DNA of 45,718 bases from an uncultured Desulfovibrionaceae bacterium (GCA_944324045.1 CALUUT010000083.1:1-45718); one strand, 5' to 3'; shown: positions 36,606 through 45,513, numbered from the stretch's first letter. Translations and numbers: made by a program. The notes: generated from the sequence alone by a model not told the origin.

Positions 36606-37115
36606 ATGGAAATTCTTTGGGCTCCTTGGCGAATGAAGTATATCCTTGGTCCTAAACCCGATTCCTGCATTTTTTGCATTGAAAAGAATACACCGGATGA
36701 ACACTATGATGAAGAACACGGCATTTTATATAGAGGTAAGCGCGTTTTTGTCGTTATGAATAAATTTCCGTATAATAACGGACATTTATTGGTTGTTCCC
36801 TATAGACATACCGCGGACTTTTCCAGCCTTGATCTGGAAGAATCCGCGGAGTGCATGCATGTAATGCAGCGCTGTGTTGCAATTCTTGTAAAATCTCTGC
36901 ATCCGGATGGCGTAAATGTGGGATTGAATTTGGGAGAAGCCGCAGGCGCGGGCGTTCGGCAGCACCTGCATTTTCATCTTGTTCCACGATGGAATGGCGA
37001 CTCGTCGTTTATGCCTGTCTGCGGTGACGTGCGTATTATGCCGCAATTGCTTTCCGAGGCATATCATGTGCTCAAACCGCACTTTGATGCGCTGCTCAAG
37101 TCAGAAAAAGCATAA
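36606..37115 (+). CDS. HIT-family nucleotide hydrolase/phosphorylase
   Basis: The 169-residue protein has the histidine triad HLHFHLVPRW (H-x-H-x-H) near residue 125 and the NKFPYNNGHLLVVPYRHT block of the Ap4A phosphorylase/FHIT-like branch. A Cys pair (CIFCIEK, near residue 20) and His/Glu residues may bind zinc, as in other HIT proteins that start with this pattern. Such enzymes act on dinucleoside polyphosphates or nucleoside phosphoramidates. The ATG follows CGAGGTGACGC. It is 75 bases downstream of the nucleotidyltransferase fusion and 10 bases before lapA. The precise substrate is not evident. Confidence 0.88.
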   Translation: MEILWAPWRMKYILGPKPDSCIFCIEKNTPDEHYDEEHGILYRGKRVFVVMNKFPYNNGHLLVVPYRHTADFSSLDLEESAECMHVMQRCVAILVKSLHPDGVNVGLNLGEAAGAGVRQHLHFHLVPRWNGDSSFMPVCGDVRIMPQLLSEAYHVLKPHFDALLKSEKA

Positions 37116-37125
37116 GGAGCCTTTG

Positions 37126-37500
37126 ATGCGCTTTATTAAAATTCCTTTGATGATCGTCATCTTCCTGCTCGTCGTGATTTTTCTAGTGGAAAATCATACC
37201 GTCTTTTCACAGACTATGTCTGTGCGCATGGACCTGCTTTATGGCGTCAACTGGTCCAGCGCTGAAATGCCCATATATTTTTATCTGACCTTTTGTTTTC
37301 TTCTTGGGTTTGTGGTTTGCCTTCTTCTTTTACTTTCCGATCGGATTAAAAATGTTCGCGCGTTGCGTAAATGCCAAAAGAATGTCAAGGCTCTGGAGCA
37401 AGAAATCAATTCATTGCGCACAATGGCTTTAAACATGGAACTGGAAGAGCCGGAATCCCCTTCAGAAATGCTGAAAACAACGGAACAGCAGCATGGTTGA
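37126..37500 (+). CDS. lapA: Lipopolysaccharide assembly protein A (LapA) domain protein
   Basis: LapA (YciS, DUF1049) is a small inner-membrane protein that works with LapB in setting LPS levels. The 124-residue product has two TM helices (about 6-22 and 45-67) joined by a short periplasmic loop and a C-terminal coiled coil (about 75-110). AAGGAG precedes the ATG at 37126. It lies 71 bases before the LapB homologue, the same order as in E. coli. It is not related to the LapA adhesin of Pseudomonas. Sequence similarity within this family is mostly hydrophobicity, so the neighbour strengthens the call. Confidence 0.8.
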   Translation: MRFIKIPLMIVIFLLVVIFLVENHTVFSQTMSVRMDLLYGVNWSSAEMPIYFYLTFCFLLGFVVCLLLLLSDRIKNVRALRKCQKNVKALEQEINSLRTMALNMELEEPESPSEMLKTTEQQHG

Positions 37501-37571
37501 CACAGTTAATACGTTCGAATATTTCGGAATGGTAAAACTCTATTATAACGTTTTGGCTGAGGAGTAACCCT

Positions 37572-38699
37572 GTGAGTCTTTGGCAACGATTGACCCAGAA
37601 TGTGCGTCACATGTTCCGCGAAAAGGATCCTTTGTATTTGACAAAGCTTGAGGGAGAGACCTCGTCCGAACTTGATACCCTGGGGGCGATCAGGGCATTA
37701 AGCGAAGTTGTTCGCAACCAGCCTGACGGGGTGGAAACCTATCTTGCGCTTGGAAACCTCTATCGGACCCGCGGCGATTATGAGCGCGCCATTCAGGTGC
37801 GACGAAATATTATTGTTCGCCAGACGTTGCCTGATAATACAAAGGCCATGGCTTATTATGAACTTGGGCATGATTATAAGCGCAGCGGCTTTCTGGATCG
37901 TGCGCTCAAGGCCTTTACTGAAGCTAAAAAGCTTGGCGCTCCTGCTGATGCCATAGGACTTGAAATAGCGCGGGTTCATGCAGTCAGCGGCAATTTTGAG
38001 GCGGCGGCCGCTGCTTTTGGTCATCTTGGTTTTCATGTCGCGGAAGCGCACTATAGAACCAAAATGGGCGAAGAATTTTTGGCCAAAAATAGCCCCGCGG
38101 CCGCTCTGACCTGTTTCAAAAAAGCCATTAAGGTTTATCCGGCCAGTGTCGAGGCCTGGTTGGCGAAGATCTGTCTTGCCGCGCAAAACGGAAGTTGGCG
38201 TGATGCGGCTGGAACTTTCAAGTCTTCCTTTAAAAAAATTGATGAAGAGGTTCGGTTTCTTCTTCTTGAGGGGCTTTTGCAAAAAGCGGATGGACCATTA
38301 CCTGACGGCATGGAGCGTAAAAAGTGGTATGAAAAGTTCTGTGGCGTGATTACAAAGGGCCTGGAACCTTTGGAAACCGAATTTCTTCAACATTATTACG
38401 GCGGTCTTTTTCTTATGCGAGCCGGGCGCATTGAGGAGGCTTCCAGCTGGTTTGAAAAAGCTTTGATTGTGGAGCCGGATTTTTGGGGGGCGCGTCTGGA
38501 ACTTTTGGGTTTGAGTCTGAAACAGGAAGAGGTTTCCCTATCTTTTAAAGATCAAGTGGAGCATTTTCTTGCACAAAGCCGGAATGCAAAAAAATTTATT
38601 TGCAAAAAATGCGGATTGCACAGAGACACCATGTTTTTTTTATGTCCGCGCTGTCTTTCATGGCATTCGGCCAGATTCAGGATACATATTAAAGAATGA
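37572..38699 (+). CDS. lapB: TPR protein with C-terminal zinc ribbon, LapB (YciM) homologue
   Basis: LapB adjusts LpxC turnover by FtsH and so matches LPS to phospholipid synthesis. The 375-residue protein has a TPR array (about 35-330; GNLYRTRGDYERAIQVRRNI is typical) and a rubredoxin-like ribbon with Cys344, Cys347, Cys358 and Cys361 in FICKKCG and LCPRCLSWHS. This TPR-ribbon layout is diagnostic of LapB. The N-terminal membrane helix of the E. coli protein is not seen: the start MSLWQRLTQNVRHMF is amphipathic. The start is GTG at 37572 with GAGGAG nine bases upstream. Confidence 0.86.
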   Translation: MSLWQRLTQNVRHMFREKDPLYLTKLEGETSSELDTLGAIRALSEVVRNQPDGVETYLALGNLYRTRGDYERAIQVRRNIIVRQTLPDNTKAMAYYELGHDYKRSGFLDRALKAFTEAKKLGAPADAIGLEIARVHAVSGNFEAAAAAFGHLGFHVAEAHYRTKMGEEFLAKNSPAAALTCFKKAIKVYPASVEAWLAKICLAAQNGSWRDAAGTFKSSFKKIDEEVRFLLLEGLLQKADGPLPDGMERKKWYEKFCGVITKGLEPLETEFLQHYYGGLFLMRAGRIEEASSWFEKALIVEPDFWGARLELLGLSLKQEEVSLSFKDQVEHFLAQSRNAKKFICKKCGLHRDTMFFLCPRCLSWHSARFRIHIKE

Positions 38700-38746
38700 A
38701 AATCTAAGCAGGAAATTTGCTTTTCCTTAAATACGCGACAAAGACC

Positions 38747-41512
38747 ATGAATCAGGAAAAAGACTCCCCTTCCGCCTTTGTCTTTGATACGGACTGTACG
38801 CAAGATGGACACAGCAAGCAGGTCAAGCTTACCCCCATGCTTGAGCAGTATCTCAAAATCAAGTCCCAAAATCCGGACGCACTTCTTCTTTATAGAATGG
38901 GGGACTTTTACGAACTTTTTTTTGAAGACGCCCGAATTGCCTCGCGAGAGCTCCAAATAGCGCTGACCACCAGAAATCCAAACGCCAAGGATGCCGTGCC
39001 CATGGCTGGCGTCCCGCACCATGCGATAGACGTGTATCTGCCTCAACTTCTGGAAAAAGGATATAATGTCGCCATATGCGATCAAACCGAAGATCCGCGT
39101 TTGGCAAAGGGATTGGTCGCCAGAGCCGTTACCAGGGTTCTGACGCCAGCGACTGTTGTTGAAGACAGCACCCTTGATGCAAAATCTCATACATATCTTG
39201 GCGCCTGCAGTTTCAGTGAAAAAAATGGGGGCGGTTTTGCCTGGTTGGACATTTCCACTGGAGAATGGTCAGGCATCTCATTAAGCAATGAAGGCGAATT
39301 GTTGCAATGGGTATTAAAAATAAGGCCGCGAGAATTGCTTGTTTCAGACAGCGCAAAGATTCCGCAAAGTCTTTCTGCATCGGAAATACAAATTGTTCGT
39401 CTGCCGGAACAAACATTTTATGATCAAAAAAGAGCGCAACGAGAAATTTTGCAAGCCCAAGGGGTTCAGGAATTGTCCGCGCTGGGGCTTGAAGGAAAGC
39501 CGGAACTTGTCAGAGCATGCGGCGCTCTTCTCTTTTATTGCGCGCAGACTCAAAAACAGGAAGCGACTCATCTTAGTCAATTCAAAATCATACATCCCGG
39601 TCGATTTCTTATTATTGACGAAATTACAGAGCGAAATCTCGAATTATTCCGTAGACTGGATGGAAAAAAAGGAATTGGAACGCTGTGGCATGTTCTTGAT
39701 GCGACAGTAACCCCCATGGGCGGACGCCTTCTGGGCGAACGCCTGCGTAATCCATGGAGAGATGTGAGCGCGATTGAAAAGACGCAGAATGCCGTTGAAT
39801 GGTTCTTCCAACATGCGGATACGCGCGAGGCTCTGCGAAAAGCCATGGACAACGTATATGATCTTGAACGGCTTTCGTCACGCATTCATCTTAACAGAGC
39901 AACCCCAAAAGACTTTATAGCCTTGCGTGAAACGCTCGCGGCGCTTCCTCAGATTAGAAAAGTACTGGAACAGGCTTTTTTGCCAAAGAAGCGTTATCCG
40001 ACAGGACAGGAAACAGCCGGAGCCGACATACCTGCGTTTATGTCGGAAATTTTTAACTCATGGGACAATCTTGAAGAATACAGAGAACTTTTGGAAACCT
40101 CTCTGGTTGACTCTCCTCCGCCTTCATTGACCGAAGGCGGACTTTTCCGCCTGGGATATGACGCCCAACTCGATAAGCTCATTAATCTGACGGATAATGG
40201 ACAGTCAGAGATTCAGGCCCTGTATATCGAAGAAAAAGAAAAAAATAATCTTCCTAAATTAAAATTAGGCTTTACCAGGGCTTTTGGCTATTATTTTGAA
40301 TTATCCAGGTCTGCTTCGGCTTCCATCCCGGATCATTTTATCCGCAGGCAAACGCTTGTCAATAATGAGCGATACACTACCGACGCTTTAAAACGCCTTG
40401 AAGAAGAATTGCTGACAGCGGCTGACAGGCGAAAAAGCATGGAATACGAGCTTTTTCAGGAGTTGCGAAAAAAGGTTGCGGAAAGTCGGCCGCGGGTGCT
40501 TTTTATGGCCGGACTTTTGTCCGCGCTTGATTTTTGGCAGAGTCTTGCGGAAACGGCGCAAAAAAATGGTTGGGTCAGACCGCATTTGCATACAGGCTTG
40601 GATATTGTCATTCGCGAAGGGCGGCACCCTGTGGTGGAGGCCGTACTTGGCGCTGCGCGATTCATTCCAAATGATCTGCGCATGGATTATTCAAGGCGCG
40701 TTCTTCTTATTACCGGCCCTAACATGGCGGGCAAATCCACGGTCCTGCGTCAGACCGCATTAATTTGCATACTTGCGCAAATGGGGTCGTTTGTCCCCGC
40801 GCGCGAAGCCTCTATAGGCATTGCAGATCGCGTGTTCTGCCGTGTCGGGGCATCAGACAACCTGGCGCAGGGGCAAAGCACGTTTATGGTTGAAATGATG
40901 GAAACTGCCAGGATTTTACGACAGGCCACACGAAAAAGTCTTGTCATTCTTGACGAAATTGGCCGCGGGACCAGCACCTTTGATGGGCTTGCCCTGGCTT
41001 GGGCCGTAGTTGAAGATTTGGTGGGCAAAGGTCAGGCCGGCATACGCACGCTTTTTGCCACTCATTACCATGAATTGACTGTTCTTGAAGGCAAGCTTCC
41101 GGGCGTTCATAATATGAATATAGCCATAACAGAGCATGGCAATGAAATTATTTTTTTGCGCAGACTGGTTCCCGGGCCGGCAGATCGCAGTTATGGCGTG
41201 GAAGTGGCCAGGCTTGCAGGCGTGCCGCACCCTGTCGTCGCCCGCGCCAAACAGATTCTTGCTGAACTTGAGGCCAAATCTCGCGAAGACAACGCCAAAA
41301 AAATATCCGCAAGCATTCAGGCACAGCCGCTTTTGCCCGGCATTCCTGCATCAAAACCATTGACCGAACCTCAGCAGACTGCTCCTGCGCCGCTTCATCC
41401 TCTGCTCATCAGTTTGCAGGATATGGATGTGAATGCTATAACACCGCTTGATGCGCTGAAATTGCTCACGGAATGGAAAACTTTGTGGGGAAAAGGGAAT
41501 CGCGATGCATAG
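38747..41512 (+). CDS. mutS: DNA mismatch repair protein MutS
   Basis: MutS recognises mispairs and starts repair with MutL. The 921-residue protein has the mismatch-binding domain with the Phe-x-Glu loop (MGDFYELFFEDA), connector, lever and clamp domains, and the ABC ATPase with Walker A GPNMAGKSTVLRQT, the signature STFMVEMMETA, Walker B LVILDEIGRGTSTFDG and FATHYHELT. A C-terminal region from about 810 ends the protein. It is slightly longer than E. coli MutS. ATG at 38747 is preferred over an in-frame TTG at 38717. It overlaps the following lipoprotein gene by eight bases. Confidence 0.96.
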   Translation: MNQEKDSPSAFVFDTDCTQDGHSKQVKLTPMLEQYLKIKSQNPDALLLYRMGDFYELFFEDARIASRELQIALTTRNPNAKDAVPMAGVPHHAIDVYLPQLLEKGYNVAICDQTEDPRLAKGLVARAVTRVLTPATVVEDSTLDAKSHTYLGACSFSEKNGGGFAWLDISTGEWSGISLSNEGELLQWVLKIRPRELLVSDSAKIPQSLSASEIQIVRLPEQTFYDQKRAQREILQAQGVQELSALGLEGKPELVRACGALLFYCAQTQKQEATHLSQFKIIHPGRFLIIDEITERNLELFRRLDGKKGIGTLWHVLDATVTPMGGRLLGERLRNPWRDVSAIEKTQNAVEWFFQHADTREALRKAMDNVYDLERLSSRIHLNRATPKDFIALRETLAALPQIRKVLEQAFLPKKRYPTGQETAGADIPAFMSEIFNSWDNLEEYRELLETSLVDSPPPSLTEGGLFRLGYDAQLDKLINLTDNGQSEIQALYIEEKEKNNLPKLKLGFTRAFGYYFELSRSASASIPDHFIRRQTLVNNERYTTDALKRLEEELLTAADRRKSMEYELFQELRKKVAESRPRVLFMAGLLSALDFWQSLAETAQKNGWVRPHLHTGLDIVIREGRHPVVEAVLGAARFIPNDLRMDYSRRVLLITGPNMAGKSTVLRQTALICILAQMGSFVPAREASIGIADRVFCRVGASDNLAQGQSTFMVEMMETARILRQATRKSLVILDEIGRGTSTFDGLALAWAVVEDLVGKGQAGIRTLFATHYHELTVLEGKLPGVHNMNIAITEHGNEIIFLRRLVPGPADRSYGVEVARLAGVPHPVVARAKQILAELEAKSREDNAKKISASIQAQPLLPGIPASKPLTEPQQTAPAPLHPLLISLQDMDVNAITPLDALKLLTEWKTLWGKGNRDA

Positions 41513-41957
41513 ACAGTCCCATATATTGAGAGGGTTTATTCTTTTATGTATGCTCTTGGCCGGCGTAAGCGGGTGCGGAAAAAAAGGAGATCCTTCCATT
41601 CCAGGCGAGAATAGGCAGTTTGCTTTCACACAGCTTGACGCAACATTACTTAATGAATGCATTCAGATTCAGGGGAGCCTTTCCGGCTCCTGGTGGAATC
41701 TGGAGCAAATATATGTTGAAGTGCAACCATCCGACATACTTGGAAATTGCGACAATTGCCCATTTCTTCCGACAGAGCAGGCCGCATTTAGTGCTTCAGA
41801 TGTATTTGCTGAATGGGGAAACGGCAAGATCAACCTCCAGTTTTGCCCCACGACCTCCTCTTCTGAAATTACGGCTTGGCGTTGGCGGGTCATTGGAAAA
41901 AATATGGTCCGTGATCTTCCCTATGTGCTGACGCCTGTGCAAATCGTACAATATTAA
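41505..41957 (+). CDS. Small outer-membrane lipoprotein with LptM-like N-terminus
   Basis: The 150-residue product has a lipoprotein signal (about 8-23) and lipobox VSG-Cys24. After Cys24 the sequence GKKGDP matches the short CGxKG motif of the LPAM/LptM group, in which E. coli LptM (YifL) helps LptD mature. Gly at +2 predicts outer-membrane sorting by Lol (lolA is at 26256). The mature part has a CDNCPF motif and a beta-rich pattern ending ITAWRWRVIGK. It starts inside mutS. The mature domain is much longer than LptM and I do not recognise it, so the function is open. Confidence 0.8.
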   Translation: MHRQSHILRGFILLCMLLAGVSGCGKKGDPSIPGENRQFAFTQLDATLLNECIQIQGSLSGSWWNLEQIYVEVQPSDILGNCDNCPFLPTEQAAFSASDVFAEWGNGKINLQFCPTTSSSEITAWRWRVIGKNMVRDLPYVLTPVQIVQY

Positions 41958-41983
41958 CACAGTATATGAGGTCAAAAACGAGA

Positions 41984-42007
41984 TCGATATTGATCGAGCC
42001 CTTTTTT
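41984..42007 (+). terminator. Possible weak terminator after the lipoprotein gene
   Basis: TCGAT (41984-41988) and ATCGA (41993-41997) frame a 4-base loop and are followed by GCCCTTTTTT. The stem is short, so this is tentative. Confidence 0.35.
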
Positions 42008-42145
42008 CATGCGGATAATATGGCCAAACATCTTTAGCGTTTATTTGTCACATTATGCATTACGAATATCAGCATCTTCATACATAATTATTGTAGAGAT
42101 TCCATAAATGCAGTAAATATGTTTTTTGGAGAGCAAGGAGATATA

Positions 42146-42832
42146 ATGATAAAGACGCAATTTGAACTTTTTTTTGAAAGGTTGTGCGAAAGCACGTTTA
42201 TTACAAACCAGTTGGCGCTTGCCACAACTTTGGGCATCAACCGTTCTGCAGTAACGCAGGCCAAAAAACGAGACGTCATCCCCCAAAAATGGATCCTTGC
42301 CCTATCCAGAAAATTCAATTTATCGCCTGACTGGTTGGAATTTGGACATGAGCCAAAATATTTATATATGGGAAAAAAGCAGGAGAAAAAAAACAGGGAT
42401 TCAAGCCAATATAGTGAATCCCCTTTTTTTATCCGTCTGCCTAAAGTCCAGACGGGGCTGCTCAAAAAATCCACCCAAACAACAGAAATATCTGAAATGG
42501 AGCTTCGAGCCTTCGACGCTACGTGGATTAAACGTTTCGGCAAAATTAACGACATGATTTTAATGGATATAACGGACAACAGCATGGCGCCTACAATATC
42601 ATGTGAGGATATGGTCATGATTGACCGTTCTCCCGTTACTGAATTCAAACAGGAACATATTTATGCAGTGCAATATAATAATCTGTTGATGCTTAAGAGA
42701 GTATCTCTTCTTTCGGACGGCTTTTGCCTTAACAGCGATAATCCTGAATATAAAGCGATTATTATTCAAGACGCCGCCAAAAAATACCTCTCGATTTTTG
42801 GCCGGGTTGTATGGCTCTGTCGTATCTGTTGA
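42146..42832 (+). CDS. HTH and S24-peptidase repressor (CI/LexA-like)
   Basis: The 228-residue protein pairs an N-terminal helix-turn-helix (about 15-60; LATTLGINRSAVTQAKKRD) with a C-terminal S24 domain. The catalytic Ser146 is in TDNSMAPTI and Lys184 in LLMLKRVSL, as in LexA and phage CI repressors, so RecA-stimulated self-cleavage is possible. The usual Gly-Asp after SMAPT is altered (SCEDMVMID). Around residues 70-115 lies a linker. AAGGAG five bases upstream fixes the ATG at 42146. No phage genes are adjacent. Lone repressors of this kind are frequent in Desulfovibrio; the targets are unknown. Confidence 0.85.
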   Translation: MIKTQFELFFERLCESTFITNQLALATTLGINRSAVTQAKKRDVIPQKWILALSRKFNLSPDWLEFGHEPKYLYMGKKQEKKNRDSSQYSESPFFIRLPKVQTGLLKKSTQTTEISEMELRAFDATWIKRFGKINDMILMDITDNSMAPTISCEDMVMIDRSPVTEFKQEHIYAVQYNNLLMLKRVSLLSDGFCLNSDNPEYKAIIIQDAAKKYLSIFGRVVWLCRIC

Positions 42833-43153
42833 GTTTATGTAATCATGTCTTTGCGGCTTGCTGTAAACAAAAAAATCCATGGCATTTCATACTATTTAAT
42901 AGAGAGATTCTTTTTCCCCAAAGTTTCCAAGCGTATGCCCTGCACATTCTTGTTTCGTCGAAACCTGTCTGGAAGTCATTAGAAGTCATTAAAATGCAAA
43001 ATGCTGCCGACAATTCAAGCGTTATGCGCCCAAGATATCATTCAGACTATAGTATGCACGGCAGGCCGGCATAAAGAAATGTAATATACGCTTTTATAAA
43101 TTTCCGTATTGCACCGGATGAAGTTTAAAATAGTTGCCCCCTTGCAATCCGCT
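42833..43153. other. AT-rich noncoding stretch after the S24 repressor gene
   Basis: These 321 bases hold no supported gene. A perfect 10-bp tandem repeat GAAGTCATTA occurs at 42972-42981 and 42982-42991. Both neighbouring genes point into this stretch. Confidence 0.5.
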
Positions 43154-43534
43154 TTATGTAAATAGCATCTCTCGTAATATTGAAGGATCATAATCATTGG
43201 CAGAATCAAACTCCAAGACAAAGGCAAGCAAATGATTCAATGCCGTACCTCTGTTTAATTTATAAAAATGTAAGCAATCGTTATCTTCAGTTTCTTTTAC
43301 CTTATGCACAAACATTTCTATAAACTTTTCTTCAGAGGCATATGCGCTATTACATTCCATATCCCAATACAGACAAAATGACTCATTCATGCTTTTATGA
43401 CATTTTGCCATTAAAAACCATGAAGTTAGCTTTTGATACATAGTTGAATTTTTATTCAAAGAAAAAATTTCTTTTTTTAACAACTCAATCCCATACGGGC
43501 TTAAAACCAAAACTATTCTGTTCAACGGCTTCAT
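43154..43534 (-). CDS. Hypothetical protein, 126 residues
   Basis: This is an open frame on the minus strand with AAGGAG close to its ATG (43534). The product is slightly acidic and Cys-containing (Cys45, Cys54, Cys61 and Cys87 by count, not in a metal-site spacing), with no signal peptide or clear membrane helix. The start MKPLNRIVLVLSPYGIELLK and the end YDPSILREMLF look like a folded soluble protein. I do not recognise a family. It stands alone in an AT-rich region between the S24 repressor and a decarboxylase homologue. Codon use seems more AT-rich than in the core genes, which fits recent acquisition. Confidence 0.62.
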   Translation of the reverse strand: MKPLNRIVLVLSPYGIELLKKEIFSLNKNSTMYQKLTSWFLMAKCHKSMNESFCLYWDMECNSAYASEEKFIEMFVHKVKETEDNDCLHFYKLNRGTALNHLLAFVLEFDSANDYDPSILREMLFT

Positions 43535-44180
43535 AATTTCTCCTTATGCGCGCATATCCCCGGAAAAATGGAATTTTCAAATATTCACATGACGATTTTC
43601 AAGCAACTTCAGGAAGATACAGAGAATATTCTGCATACTGACGCTATTTGAAAATATGCAGCATCAGATTGTCCATAGGACCATATGCCAAACCAGATTC
43701 CAAGTCCATGACTCTCTCCTTTTTTGCATCCTGAACGGTCTTGCAGTTTTCATCAGGCTGCGCTTTCTCTCCTGACTATTTTAGATTATCAACTGTTTTC
43801 AGAGCTCTCTTCTATTGTTATCAGTAAAACTCTCCATACAGAAACTGGGCATTTAATTAATTTTAATAAAAAACAGGAACCAGGTGTATTGCTTTACCTG
43901 TGGTATTCTTATATGGAGAAATAAACTGGATGAATACGATGCACGCAAAGAGCAATCATGACCATGAAATGCGGCTGCCAATTTTCTCTTTTCATCCGGA
44001 AATTTGCTTTTTACAATGTATAAAGGCGATTTTGCTTATGTGGTCTAAAATTTCCAATTCTCTTCACACCTCTACTAAAATGGCGTCCGCACTTTTGCCA
44101 ACGTGCTCTTTTATGCTTGTCCAATCGCTTTTCGGCATGGCAGCAATAACCGCTCTCTTTCACCCCCACAGGAGTCCATT
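43535..44180. other. 646-base AT-rich region upstream of the decarboxylase gene
   Basis: No convincing gene is visible. Two plus-strand frames (43724-43924 and 43900-44184) lack good ribosome-binding sites and have low-quality sequence. An imperfect inverted repeat AGGT/ACCT occurs around 43880-43906. The ribosome-binding site AGGAG of the next gene lies at 44170-44174. Confidence 0.5.
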
Positions 44181-45470
44181 ATGATTAGCCGCCGTTCTCT
44201 ATCCTCTCTATTGAATGTTTTTGTTTTGGCCGTCATACTCTGCGTATGTTCCCCCGCGGTCCATGCGACGACGACTGCGGAGACCAAACATCAGCCTGCA
44301 ACGCTTGAGTTAATGCAGATTGTAGAACATAGTCCGGAACTGAAAGCCCTGCTTGAGGAATCCATCGCCAAGGCGGCTATAGCCAATCCAAATAAGAACA
44401 CAAACCCTGTACAATCTCTTGATGAATATTATGCATTCATTGATTGGGCGGCTACAGCCATGCCCTGGAGCATTCTTCCGGGCGTAGAAAAAAATTTTCC
44501 CTCCCTGTTTGATCAAATCGACCAAAGTCTTGACTATTTTTATTTTCTTGTGGACCAGCCTCTCGATGCCCTCAAGGACAAAGGGTATTATAACAATTCT
44601 TTGCAATATCATGAACCCTATCGTTCATGGTTGATCCGCTTTGTCTCTCAATGGGGCCAATACATGAGCACGCCTGAATCCTGGAATGAAGAGTACTACC
44701 AAGTGGCCTACAACAATGAACCGTTTGGCCTGCGAAAAGGTTGGTATGAATCCCCGTCCAACTGGAAAACGTTTAACGATTTTTTTGGGCGCCGTCTCAG
44801 TTCCCCATCGGCCAGGCCCATCGCCTCGCCTGGGGATGACGCGATTGTCGTCGCTCCAGCGGACTCTGTGCCCCAGGGGGTATGGAACATTGACGCCCAG
44901 TCGCATATAGAAAACGGCGTTGCCGTCAAATCAACGGTATTTACTTCAATCCCCGCTCTTCTTGGAAAAGACAGCAAATATGCAGATGCCTTTGCCGGCG
45001 GCACGCTTACCCACACCTTTTTAAATGTGCATGACTACCATCGCTATCACTTCCCTGTGGCGGGAAAAATTTTGGAAATGCGCATCATCTGGCAAGATGA
45101 CGCCGTAGGAGGCGTGGTCTATTACGATGAGAAGCTGCAGCGCTATATGCTTGCCTGTGAAGACTATGGCTGGCAAGCCATTGAGACGCGCGGCTGCGTT
45201 ATTCTTGAAACAGAAAAATTCGGCTTGGTTGCCCTGCTGCCTGTAGGCATGTCGCAAGTATCTTCCGTCAACTTTGAAAAAAATATAAAAACAGGGCAGA
45301 ATGTTGCAAAAGGCGATATGCTCGGCTCATTCCTTTTTGGCGGGTCTGATTTTATCATGATATTCCAAAAAGGCGTGCAGTTTGAACTGACTGCGGAAAA
45401 AGAAAAAAACGGCGCGGGCTATAACCATCTGTTAATGGGCGAAGCGTATGGACGCCTGTCCAAAAAATAG
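44181..45470 (+). CDS. Exported phosphatidylserine decarboxylase family protein
   Basis: PSD enzymes make phosphatidylethanolamine from phosphatidylserine using a pyruvoyl group formed by self-cleavage. The 429-residue product has a signal peptide (hydrophobic about 10-24, cleavage near AVHA-TTT; the start MISRRS also resembles a weak Tat motif). A helical N-terminal region (about 30-180) follows, then the PSD domain: FNDFFGRRLSS, Asp228 in VVAPADS, His287 in NVHDYHRYHFPVAGKI, LLPVGMSQVSSV and the cleavage site Gly388-Ser389 in FLFGGSDF. The triad Asp-His-Ser is kept. The residue after the Ser is Asp, not the usual Thr or Ser. Classical PSDs carry no signal peptide. AGGAG precedes the ATG at 44181. 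Confidence 0.85.
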   Translation: MISRRSLSSLLNVFVLAVILCVCSPAVHATTTAETKHQPATLELMQIVEHSPELKALLEESIAKAAIANPNKNTNPVQSLDEYYAFIDWAATAMPWSILPGVEKNFPSLFDQIDQSLDYFYFLVDQPLDALKDKGYYNNSLQYHEPYRSWLIRFVSQWGQYMSTPESWNEEYYQVAYNNEPFGLRKGWYESPSNWKTFNDFFGRRLSSPSARPIASPGDDAIVVAPADSVPQGVWNIDAQSHIENGVAVKSTVFTSIPALLGKDSKYADAFAGGTLTHTFLNVHDYHRYHFPVAGKILEMRIIWQDDAVGGVVYYDEKLQRYMLACEDYGWQAIETRGCVILETEKFGLVALLPVGMSQVSSVNFEKNIKTGQNVAKGDMLGSFLFGGSDFIMIFQKGVQFELTAEKEKNGAGYNHLLMGEAYGRLSKK

Positions 45471-45513
45471 TCTTCGGGATGCCCACGCTTGCAAAAAATC
45501 GCCCCCTAATGTG

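Noticed and set aside
43724-43924. A 66-codon plus-strand frame
   Set aside because: No ribosome-binding site and atypical composition.
43900-44184. A 94-codon frame whose TGA overlaps the decarboxylase ATG
   Set aside because: The overlap looks like coupling, but the frame lacks a usable ribosome-binding site, its sequence is not protein-like, and the decarboxylase gene has its own AGGAG.
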